Assembly: GCA_964455185.1 (NCBI GenBank) | Contig: CAYVUR010000006.1 | Span: 1-30,149, forward strand | DNA: 30,149 bases | Direction: 5' to 3' | Source: CAISTG01 sp964455185 | Lineage (GTDB): Bacteria; Patescibacteriota; Patescibacteriia; 2-01-FULL-39-33 | Part shown: positions 1 to 7,149 of the stretch, one piece after another | How the letters are laid out: the number at the start of each line of letters is the position of its first letter | How positions within the stretch are numbered: position 1 is the first letter of the stretch | Program-made: the position numbers and the translations under genes | The notes under the pieces: generated by a model | Seen by the model: only the letters and a program-made list of their open reading frames with translations | What the model was told of the DNA's origin: nothing | Databases searched by the model: none

Positions 1-2460
1 TTTTATGTCTTTTATAGAAAGTATTTTTTCAGAAATTATTGATTCTAATTCTTCCTGTGTTATTTTTTTTATAGCTCTAACCCCTTGATTTACTTCAGAG
101 TGTTGTTCTATTGCTATTACTTTTTTTAGTATTACATTTATAATTGATTTATCTACTTTTATCTTTACCCCTTTTTTATCAGAAACTGATTTTTTTAGTT
201 GGTTAATCTCTTTATTGATTATTTTTTTTAGTGATTTATTATTAAGTGGTTTAAAAAATATTATCTTATCAATTCGAGAAAGAAATTCTGGACGAAACCA
301 TTCTTTTACTTCTTTCAACATTTTATTTTCTAATTCATTGCTTTTATCTGGTTTTAGAAATCCGATATCCTTTTTACCTTGAGCAAAACGAGAACCGAGA
401 TTAGAAGTCATAATTATAATAGTATTTTTGAAATTTATTTTTCGACCAGTCGCATCTGTTAATTCTCCACTATCTAAAACTTGCAAAAGTAAATCAAAAA
501 TTTCTTTATTAGCTTTTTCTACTTCATCAAATAAAACAAGAGAATGAGGACGATGCTTTACTTTTTCAGTTAATTGCCCACTTTCTTTGTAGCCAACATA
601 GCCTGCTGGAGCGCCTATTAATTTAGAAGCATTGAATTTTTCGCTGTATTCAGACATATCTATTCTGATTAAAGCTTTGCGATCACCGAATAACTTTTCT
701 GCTAAAAGTTGAGCGGTGTAAGTTTTGCCAACTCCAGAAGGACCAATAAACAAAAATGAAGCTAAGGGTTTGTCTAAATTTGAGAGACCAGCTTTAGAAA
801 TTTTTATTTTTTTAATTAAAGTTGAAATAGCTTCTTCTTGTCCTAAAACTTCATTTTTTATTTCTTTTTCTAATTTTAATAATTTTTTTTCTTCTGAAGC
901 CAGTAAAGTAGTTATTTCAACTCCTGTTTGTTTAGCTACAACCCGAGCAATTTCTTTTGAGCCTACTTTTCCTGATAATTTATTCTTTTGTTTAGTAATT
1001 TTTTTATTAAGTGAGTCTATATTTTCTTTTATTAAATCAATTTGTTCTTTAAGTTTATCAGCCAATTCCATTTGGTCGTTGTTTATAGCTTGTTTAAGAC
1101 TTCGATTCAGTTCAAATAAGGAATTTTGTATTTTTTTTGTTTCAATTTCTATTTTTGATGGTTTGCGTTTTATTTTTACTCCAGCGGCCGCTTCATCAAT
1201 TACATCTATTGCTTTATCTGGTAAAAATTTTTCTGGTTGATATCTCTGGGTTAATTCTATAGCTGAATCAATAGCTTCGTCGCTAATAGAAACTTTATGA
1301 AAATTTTCAAAATAAGGACGAAGTCCAGTTAAGATTTTTTTTGTACTAATGTTGTCAGGTTCTTCTATTTTAATTATTTGAAAACGTCTTTCTAAAGCAG
1401 GGTCATTTTCAATAGATTTTCTATAATCTGAGAAAGTTGTAGCGCCAATACAACGTATTTCTCCACGAGCTAAAGCTGGTTTTAAAATGTTAGCCGCATC
1501 CATTGAACCTGAAGCAGAACCAGCGCCAATAATTGTATGTATTTCATCAATAAATAAAATTATATCCGATCTAGAAGACGCCTCATCAATTAATTGTTTT
1601 ATTCTAGCTTCAAATTCACCACGATAAGAAGTGCCAGCAACTAAAGATGACATATTAATTGAATATATTTTTTTGTTTATAAGTACTTCAGGAACCTCTG
1701 ATTGTAATATTTTTTTAGCCAAACCTTCAACAATAGCAGTTTTTCCTACTCCGGGATCGCCTAAAAGTAGGGGATTGTTTTTGGTGCGACGGCATAAAAT
1801 CTCTATAATACGGTCAATTTCTTTTTCTCTATCTATTACTGGGTCTATCTTTTTTTGTACTGATTGAGAACATAAGTTTTTGCCAAAAAAATCAAGTAAA
1901 CTACGAGATTCTGGTTCACTATCATCTTCAATTTCTTTTAAGTCAGAGGAAGTTTTAAAATTGTCAGTTATTTCTGATAATTTACTAGAAGATTTAAGCA
2001 TGTTTGCTACTTTTCTTTCAAAATCGACAATATTTATATTTGCTTCTCTAATAATTTTTGTTAATTCTTCAGTTTTTGTTTGTAACATAGCAGTAAGTAA
2101 ATGTTCACTTCCTACGTATTTGTGCTTATATTGATAAGCAATTTTTACAGCTAAGTTTATTGTTTTTTTAGATTTTTCAGAAAAATCAACAACCTCTAAG
2201 AAATCTCCTAATTTTATTGGATATAAGTATTGTATTTGAGGTTTTAATTTATCTAAAGTTAGTCCTAAAGAAATTATTACCTCTCCAGCTAAACTTCCTC
2301 GTTGAGAAATTAAACCAAATAATAAATGTTCTAATTCTATAGATTTATGGCCTAATTGGTATGCTAAAGAACTCGCATTTTCAAGAGCGATTTTTAAATG
2401 ATTAGAGAATTTATTAAAACTTTGGTGTTGAGATTTGTTTTCTTTTTCTAACCTTGTCAT
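1..2460 (-). CDS. clpC: ATP-dependent Clp protease ATP-binding subunit, ClpC-type (3' end outside window)
   Basis: Minus-strand frame open from ATG at 2460 to the window edge: 820 codons with no stop, so only the last residues are missing (family about 810-850 aa). It is an AAA+ unfoldase expected to feed substrates to ClpP in the cytoplasm. Visible in order: an N-terminal Clp_N double repeat (about residues 10-150), first AAA domain with Walker A GDPGVGKT (234-241) and Walker B LFIDEIH (D305/E306), a helical middle region, second AAA domain with Walker A GPSGVGKT (573-580), Walker B LVLFDEVEKAN (D645/E646) and an arginine-finger region FRPEFLSRID. A UVR-like stretch (about 457-477, around DQMELADKLKEQID) in a short middle region favours ClpC over ClpB. 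It is divergent from the pilus locus. No Shine-Dalgarno sequence precedes the start, but a strong promoter does (2504-2532). ClpP and McsA/B are not in the window. Confidence 0.93.
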   Translation of the reverse strand, partial: MTRLEKENKSQHQSFNKFSNHLKIALENASSLAYQLGHKSIELEHLLFGLISQRGSLAGEVIISLGLTLDKLKPQIQYLYPIKLGDFLEVVDFSEKSKKTINLAVKIAYQYKHKYVGSEHLLTAMLQTKTEELTKIIREANINIVDFERKVANMLKSSSKLSEITDNFKTSSDLKEIEDDSEPESRSLLDFFGKNLCSQSVQKKIDPVIDREKEIDRIIEILCRRTKNNPLLLGDPGVGKTAIVEGLAKKILQSEVPEVLINKKIYSINMSSLVAGTSYRGEFEARIKQLIDEASSRSDIILFIDEIHTIIGAGSASGSMDAANILKPALARGEIRCIGATTFSDYRKSIENDPALERRFQIIKIEEPDNISTKKILTGLRPYFENFHKVSISDEAIDSAIELTQRYQPEKFLPDKAIDVIDEAAAGVKIKRKPSKIEIETKKIQNSLFELNRSLKQAINNDQMELADKLKEQIDLIKENIDSLNKKITKQKNKLSGKVGSKEIARVVAKQTGVEITTLLASEEKKLLKLEKEIKNEVLGQEEAISTLIKKIKISKAGLSNLDKPLASFLFIGPSGVGKTYTAQLLAEKLFGDRKALIRIDMSEYSEKFNASKLIGAPAGYVGYKESGQLTEKVKHRPHSLVLFDEVEKANKEIFDLLLQVLDSGELTDATGRKINFKNTIIIMTSNLGSRFAQGKKDIGFLKPDKSNELENKMLKEVKEWFRPEFLSRIDKIIFFKPLNNKSLKKIINKEINQLKKSVSDKKGVKIKVDKSIINVILKKVIAIEQHSEVNQGVRAIKKITQEELESIISEKILSIKDIK

Positions 2461-2471
2461 GATTTAATATT

Positions 2472-2500
2472 TTGTTATTTGGTAAAAAATATTGTATAAT
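2472..2500 (+). promoter_or_regulatory. sigma70-type promoter for the secreted-protein/pilus locus
   Basis: TTGTTA (2472-2477), a 17-base spacer and a perfect TATAAT (2495-2500), with an expected start near 2507. It lies upstream of the 907-aa secreted protein. As no terminator is seen before 15045, it may drive the whole run from 2593 to pilC. Its -10 is only three bases from the -10 of the opposing clpC promoter. Confidence 0.65.
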
Positions 2501-2503
2501 AAA

Positions 2504-2532
2504 ATTATAATAAATGGTTGTGGATAAGTCAA
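2504..2532 (-). promoter_or_regulatory. sigma70-type promoter for clpC
   Basis: On the minus strand, TTGACT (2532-2527), a 17-base spacer, then a perfect TATAAT (2509-2504). This is one mismatch from the full consensus. Transcription should start near 2497, giving a short leader before the ATG at 2460. The promoter overlaps the plus-strand promoter and touches the DnaA-box-like site. Confidence 0.7.
2519..2527 (-). promoter_or_regulatory. DnaA-box-like 9-mer
   Basis: The plus strand reads TGTGGATAA, the exact reverse complement of the bacterial DnaA-box consensus TTATCCACA. It lies in the 132-base divergent intergenic region and shares one base with the clpC -35 element. It is single, with no cluster of further boxes, so a regulatory site or chance is more likely than an origin. 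Confidence 0.4.
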
Positions 2533-2576
2533 TTTTATATCTAAAAGGTTAATTAATTTTATTTTTTTAAAATTTG

Positions 2577-2583
2577 AAGGTGA
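2577..2583 (+). promoter_or_regulatory. Shine-Dalgarno sequence of the 907-aa gene
   Basis: AAGGTGA lies 9 bases before the ATG at 2593. It fixes the start and is notable because most other genes in the window have only A/T-rich leaders with no such motif. Confidence 0.6.
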
Positions 2584-2592
2584 CAATTTATT

Positions 2593-5316
2593 ATGTTTAA
2601 GAAAAAATATAATAATATAATAATAAAGCCAGTAATTTTGCCTATTTTAGCTGTTTTTATACTGGCTTTTTTTGCTGTTTATTTTTTAGGAGGGTATGAT
2701 TCAGTCGAAGCACAGTGGATTGGACCAAGTTCGGCTCCTCCTAGCAATAATGTTGCTCCTCCGTTAAGAACAGATACAGATTTTAGTGGACAAATTATTG
2801 GAAAATATAATTCTCTTACTTTAAATGGCGGTAGAGAAGGTCTTAATTGTACTACAAGCGATTCAATAATTTGGAATGGAAATTCTTTTGTTTGTGGAGT
2901 TGCTGTTTCCACAAATACTTTACCTTTTGGTACTTCTTCTGGCCAAACTTTAAGATATGATGGTACTAAGTGGGTAGTAGCTAGTAATTTATATAATGAT
3001 GGAAAAAACATTGGTATTGGAACAACTTCTCCCAATGTTAAATTAGTTGTTGGAAATGGATCAGGAAATGGCAACATAATAGCTATTAATGGAGCAGATA
3101 ATCAATATTCAGGACTAAGATTAGATAATAGTGGAAGCGAAAAGTGGTTTATTGGTACTGATCCTACTCTTAATACTAGTGATCTTATTTTTAGAGCTAA
3201 TTCATCAAATAATTATCTAACAATTTCTTCTACAGGAGAAGTAAATATAGCAAATAAATTATGTTTAGGAGGAGTTTGTAGAAATACTTGGCCAACTAGT
3301 ACAACCAACACTTTGCCTTTTGGTACTTCTTCTGGCCAAACTTTAAGATATGATGGTACTAATAAGAAGTGGATAGCGGCTAGTAATTTGTATAACAATG
3401 GAACATTTATTGGTATTGGAACTAATGCCCCTACTAATTTTTTACATATATTAGGGATTGAATCTGCTGATAATGCAGGAATTAATATTCAGGTTAATAA
3501 GGATAGAAGTTATTGGACAATTTATCATGATAAGCTCAGTCAGGATTTAAGATTTAAAAATTTAGGTTCTTCTAATTCTAATAAAGATCTTTTAAAAATA
3601 AATCTTGGAGGCGATATATATTCTTCCGGCAATACTTATGTTTCAGGAGAAATAAAAGGCAGTTGGTTACATGCTACTTCAACTTCAGGTACCAGCACCA
3701 TTAAGCATGATTTAGTAGTTGACAAAAGAATATATACTATTCAAGGATTATGTTTAGGAGGAGTTTGTAGAAATACTTGGCCAACTAGTACAACCAACAC
3801 TTTACCTTTTGGTACTTCTTCTGGCCAAACTTTAAGATATGATGGTACTAAGTGGGTAGTAGCTAGTAATTTATATAATGATGGAAAAAACATTGGTATT
3901 GGAACAACTTCTCCTAAATCTTTATTGGATATAGAAGGAGGAAGTAGTTCATCTATAGATTTCCCAACAATTAGAATAATTGATAAATATTTTGGTTCAA
4001 GTGTTAGTCTTATAGAGAAAAAAGGATTTTTTTTATCACAAGAGGGTAACAATCCAATAACAATATATACTAACGGAAAAGAAAGAATGATAATTACTGG
4101 CGATGGAGACATTGTTATTGGAACAACTTCTCCACCAAGAGCTAAGCTTGATGTTGCGGGAGCTATATCTATCTTTAATAATAAAGCTCAATTATATAGT
4201 TGGGGTACTGAAGATAATTTAGTGGGAGGATTAAGAATTAATGAATATTGTTTTAAGAATGATCCAAATAATGAAAATGAAAAATGTCAAGAAAAATTTG
4301 TTTTTAATGGTCCATCAGCATTAATTTCTTTAGATCAAAATGGATTAGCTTTGTTTGCAGCTAAAAAATCAGCTTCAGAGACTCTTTTTTTTAATGCAGA
4401 TCCTGGACTTTTATTTATAGGTAATAATCAAAAAATTGGAGTAAATATGTCTAATCCCCAAGAAGCTTTAGATGTTAATGGAGCTATATCTGTTAGAAAC
4501 AATCGAGCTCAAGTATTTAGCTGGAATAACGCAACAAATTTGGTGGGTGGATTAAGAGTTAATCAAAATTGGGATGGTAATAGAGATGTACATGTCAGCG
4601 ATGGTCCAGCTGGAAAAATAATTTTAACACAATATGGTTGGTCAATTGCTTCTGCTCCTTATGCAAATGCAAATAGTATTTTTAATCCATCAGGAATATT
4701 AAATATTAGTTCTTACACGAGAGATCCGGCTATAATTTGGTCTGGAAACGAAAATGCGAAAACAACACAACTTCATGTATTTACATCATCAAATGCGACA
4801 AGTGGACTTTATTTTATTGCCAGTGCTAACCTTTTTGATGGAGGTAAAGCAGCTGTTATTCAAACAGGAGGAGACAATACAGAAGGTAAGGATGGTGTTT
4901 TAATTATTGCTCACAAGAGAACTGCAGATAAAAATATAGAAAAATTTTTAGTTTATGCTGTTACTAGTACTTTTTCAAATGATGTAAAAATAAATGGAAA
5001 TTTATCTGTTGCAGGTACAATGTTAAATGTGTTTTCTTGTAGTTTTGGTTGTAATAATTTTGTTTGTTCTTTGAATGGAGGAACCGATAATAATAAATGT
5101 ACACAAGTTAGTATAAGTACTGTATTAACTCCATATAAATTTCTTTCAATGAGTTGTCCAGATGGTTATGTTGCAGTAGCTGGTGGTGGAGTTTGTGATA
5201 ATGGTAATGGAGCTCTATCTATAAATTTACCAGCAGGTGGAGATTCAAAAAAATGGTTTGTTAATTGTGTAGATGATAAACTTTCATATGCTAATATTAG
5301 ATGTATGAAACAATAG
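2593..5316 (+). CDS. Large secreted/surface protein with tandem 'GTSSGQTLRYDG' repeats, candidate adhesin
   Basis: 907 aa, not assigned to a named family. An N-terminal basic stretch and hydrophobic segment (about 13-34), then SVEAQ (37-41), look like a signal peptide or membrane anchor with possible cleavage after A40. The mature part is rich in Asn, Ser, Gly and Thr. It carries three copies of a module with TLPFGTSSGQTLRYDG, ASNLYN and IGIGT motifs (about 108-147, 223-280, 386-441). Two more diverged modules have LDV.GAIS and LVGGLR motifs (about 507-550 and 615-657). The last 95 residues hold at least nine cysteines and look like a separate disulfide-stabilised domain. The repeats resemble phage-tail-fibre-like and CPR surface proteins by memory, but no S74 chaperone end is present. 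It is followed after 4 bases by another secreted protein and then the pilus genes, so a tip or surface adhesin role is plausible. That role is inference. Confidence 0.75.
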   Translation: MFKKKYNNIIIKPVILPILAVFILAFFAVYFLGGYDSVEAQWIGPSSAPPSNNVAPPLRTDTDFSGQIIGKYNSLTLNGGREGLNCTTSDSIIWNGNSFVCGVAVSTNTLPFGTSSGQTLRYDGTKWVVASNLYNDGKNIGIGTTSPNVKLVVGNGSGNGNIIAINGADNQYSGLRLDNSGSEKWFIGTDPTLNTSDLIFRANSSNNYLTISSTGEVNIANKLCLGGVCRNTWPTSTTNTLPFGTSSGQTLRYDGTNKKWIAASNLYNNGTFIGIGTNAPTNFLHILGIESADNAGINIQVNKDRSYWTIYHDKLSQDLRFKNLGSSNSNKDLLKINLGGDIYSSGNTYVSGEIKGSWLHATSTSGTSTIKHDLVVDKRIYTIQGLCLGGVCRNTWPTSTTNTLPFGTSSGQTLRYDGTKWVVASNLYNDGKNIGIGTTSPKSLLDIEGGSSSSIDFPTIRIIDKYFGSSVSLIEKKGFFLSQEGNNPITIYTNGKERMIITGDGDIVIGTTSPPRAKLDVAGAISIFNNKAQLYSWGTEDNLVGGLRINEYCFKNDPNNENEKCQEKFVFNGPSALISLDQNGLALFAAKKSASETLFFNADPGLLFIGNNQKIGVNMSNPQEALDVNGAISVRNNRAQVFSWNNATNLVGGLRVNQNWDGNRDVHVSDGPAGKIILTQYGWSIASAPYANANSIFNPSGILNISSYTRDPAIIWSGNENAKTTQLHVFTSSNATSGLYFIASANLFDGGKAAVIQTGGDNTEGKDGVLIIAHKRTADKNIEKFLVYAVTSTFSNDVKINGNLSVAGTMLNVFSCSFGCNNFVCSLNGGTDNNKCTQVSISTVLTPYKFLSMSCPDGYVAVAGGGVCDNGNGALSINLPAGGDSKKWFVNCVDDKLSYANIRCMKQ
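2914..3032 (+). repeat. Intragenic repeat copy 1
   Basis: Codes for the TLPFGTSSGQTLRYDG...NIGIGTTS module. Positions 2917-3032 appear identical to 3799-3914 (116 bases), although they lie 882 bases apart. The base before this stretch differs silently (AAT versus AAC). Confidence 0.85.
3259..3432 (+). repeat. Intragenic repeat copy 2 (extended upstream)
   Basis: Starts with a segment encoding LCLGGVCRNTWPTSTTN, then the GTSSGQTLRYDG module. Positions 3259-3362 match 3748-3851 with one visible mismatch. The second half has diverged (extra NK codons, AASNLYNNGTF) from copies 1 and 3. Confidence 0.85.
3748..3914 (+). repeat. Intragenic repeat copy 3 (mosaic of copies 1 and 2)
   Basis: The first part (3748-3851) is nearly identical to copy 2 and the last 116 bases (3799-3914) are identical to copy 1. 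The copy is therefore a mosaic, as expected from recombination or gene conversion between modules. Confidence 0.85.
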
Positions 5317-5320
5317 TAAA

Positions 5321-7123
5321 ATGAAATTTTTTAAATTTATAATTCCGATATTTTTAATCTTTCTGTTGTCGGTTGCGACAATATTATTAATGCACTTTAA
5401 AATAGTTAAAGCTGACACACCTATTTATGAAATGGCGGGCTGGTTGTGGACTGATAATTATGGTTGGATATCGCTAAATAGCGAAAATTCAGAATTAAAT
5501 GACTATCCTTTGTCCGCTCCCTATAAAGTAGTTGTTAAAGACAATCAAATTAGCGGTTGGGGTTGGTCTTCCAATTTAGGTTGGGTTTGTTTTGGAGAAA
5601 CTTGTGATCCTAATAATATATGTAATTTAGATATTACTGGTGAGTGTGAAGTAGCCGCTTTGGCTGGTAAATTTGGTAATATTTCTCCTCAAGGAGGATG
5701 GAAGGCTTCTATTGATTTAACTTCTGGAAAAATTAGTGGGTGGGCTAAAGTTTTATCTCTTAAAGATGCTGGTATAATACGTTTTAATTCAGAAGATAGT
5801 GCTAATCCCGAACAATTAGGCGAGCAATGTTTTGATTGTAAAAAAAAATGTATTGAGTATGAACAAATTCCTAATCCTAATAATTCAGAAGAAATGATTA
5901 ATGGTGATTGTATTAAATACAGTGAAACTGAATTTGAAAATTGTAAATTTTGTTTTACTAAAACTTATTTTGGTGTAAAAGGTAGTGATGGCAAAGCTTA
6001 TCCTGAAGGAATTCCTGAAAGCGAAGCAGTTTTAGGTGGCAGTGGTAATATTTGTTTTAATTGTTCTTTATGTAATTTAGATGTTTCTGAAGTAAATAAT
6101 TCTCTTTCTAGAACAGTTTGTTCTTCTTGTTCTGAGTGTAAATTATTTGGTTCAGCTTATGATTTTGCTTCAGGAGCTTTAGTAGGTTGGGCGTGGAGTT
6201 CAGATAGTGACAATGGTTATACTGCTAATGTTGGCTGGATTCAGTTAAATACTGGTTGGGCAGGCATAGTTTATCCTTGGTTAGAAACGCAGTTTGGTTC
6301 AGTTTATTCTTCAGCAAACATTAGACAAAGAAATGTTGTTTCTGGAAAAAACGCAACTTATTGTATTTTTGCTAAAGATGTTTATAATTTTACTTCTAGT
6401 CAATGTCAAAAAAATTTTTATAATAATGTAGATATAAGTTATTTGACTAAATCAGAAAATCAAATAGTTTATAAAAACGCTTTAGGGAAAATAGATATCC
6501 AAGGATTAACTACTAAAATTTCTAGTGATTATAATATATATGGTAATAAGGTTATCGTTAATCAATCATCAACAACTTGGGGTAATTCAGTTTCTTTATT
6601 AAATCAAGTTTATGTTATAAACGGAAATTTAACTATAAATAATGGTTTTTCTATTAAAAATAAAGGTAGTGGTTTAGTAATAGTAGATGGTGATTTAAAA
6701 ATTAATGGAGATTTTAGTTATGAATCTGATTTAAGTACTATAAATAATATAAAAGATTTAGGTTCAATTGCTTGGATAGTTAAGGGTGATGTTATTGTTG
6801 ATCCTACAGTAACTAAGATGGTTGGAGCTTTTATAATCTTAGGAAAGGATGGATCGCCATTAGTTAAATTACCGGATCAAGAACAGGATTATCCTAAATT
6901 TGATAAAACACAGTATGGTATTTTTTTTAGTGGACAATCGGATAAACCTTTAACTATAATTGGTTTGATTATTGCTAAAGCTTTTGGTTGGGAAAGATTT
7001 TATTCAAATATTAAGCAAGGTTCAGAAAGAATCATTTATGATGGGCGTTTAATTGCTAATCCTCCACCTGGATTACAAGGTTTTGCTGAAGGGTTGCCTA
7101 TAATTAGAGATTTTGAATTTTAA
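5321..7123 (+). CDS. Secreted Gly-Trp-motif, cysteine-rich surface protein
   Basis: 600 aa with no named family recognised. The hydrophobic N-terminus (about 5-26) followed by VKAD suggests secretion with possible cleavage after A31. Gly-Trp motifs of the type GW.W(S/T)..GW(I/V) occur at 40-53, 79-92 and 289-310, with a partial copy at 138-143 (ISGWAK). Such motifs are frequent in secreted proteins of CPR bacteria. Between about 165 and 275 lies a cysteine-rich block with CFDC, CKFC, CFNCSLC and CSSCSEC. The C-terminal half has short alternating hydrophobic strands (INGNLTINNG, VIVDGDLKING, WIVKGDVIVD), suggesting a beta-solenoid. It starts 4 bases after the preceding secreted protein and ends 26 bases before pilM, so co-transcription is likely. 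A PilY1-like tip role is a positional guess; no von Willebrand or PilY1 domain is seen. Confidence 0.72.
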   Translation: MKFFKFIIPIFLIFLLSVATILLMHFKIVKADTPIYEMAGWLWTDNYGWISLNSENSELNDYPLSAPYKVVVKDNQISGWGWSSNLGWVCFGETCDPNNICNLDITGECEVAALAGKFGNISPQGGWKASIDLTSGKISGWAKVLSLKDAGIIRFNSEDSANPEQLGEQCFDCKKKCIEYEQIPNPNNSEEMINGDCIKYSETEFENCKFCFTKTYFGVKGSDGKAYPEGIPESEAVLGGSGNICFNCSLCNLDVSEVNNSLSRTVCSSCSECKLFGSAYDFASGALVGWAWSSDSDNGYTANVGWIQLNTGWAGIVYPWLETQFGSVYSSANIRQRNVVSGKNATYCIFAKDVYNFTSSQCQKNFYNNVDISYLTKSENQIVYKNALGKIDIQGLTTKISSDYNIYGNKVIVNQSSTTWGNSVSLLNQVYVINGNLTINNGFSIKNKGSGLVIVDGDLKINGDFSYESDLSTINNIKDLGSIAWIVKGDVIVDPTVTKMVGAFIILGKDGSPLVKLPDQEQDYPKFDKTQYGIFFSGQSDKPLTIIGLIIAKAFGWERFYSNIKQGSERIIYDGRLIANPPPGLQGFAEGLPIIRDFEF

Positions 7124-7149
7124 ATTTTAAATAAAAATAAAATTAAATT

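Noticed and set aside
1186..1194. GCGGCCGC (NotI) string in clpC as a cloning scar
   Set aside because: It encodes the conserved DEAAAG region of the ClpC frame (IDEAAAGVK), so it is natural coding sequence.
725..2134. Plus-strand open frames of 78-171 codons opposite clpC
   Set aside because: They are Ser/Phe/Ile-rich antisense readings of a clearly conserved ClpC frame, without any recognisable domain or start signal.
2461..2592. Replication origin because of the DnaA box
   Set aside because: Only one box is found, with no dnaA or dnaN neighbour and no box cluster; AT-richness is general in this genome.
2914..3914. CRISPR-like or mobile-element repeats
   Set aside because: The repeats are few, long, unevenly spaced and read through in frame as protein modules; no cas gene or terminal inverted repeat is present.
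2679..4112. Three minus-strand frames with similar protein sequences opposite the 907-aa gene
   Set aside because: Their similarity simply mirrors the DNA repeats of the plus-strand gene; no promoter or domain supports them.
2593..5316. Phage tail fibre or prophage remnant
   Set aside because: The repeats resemble tail-fibre text, but there is a membrane/secretion N-terminus, no S74 chaperone domain and no other phage gene; the flanks are host pilus genes.
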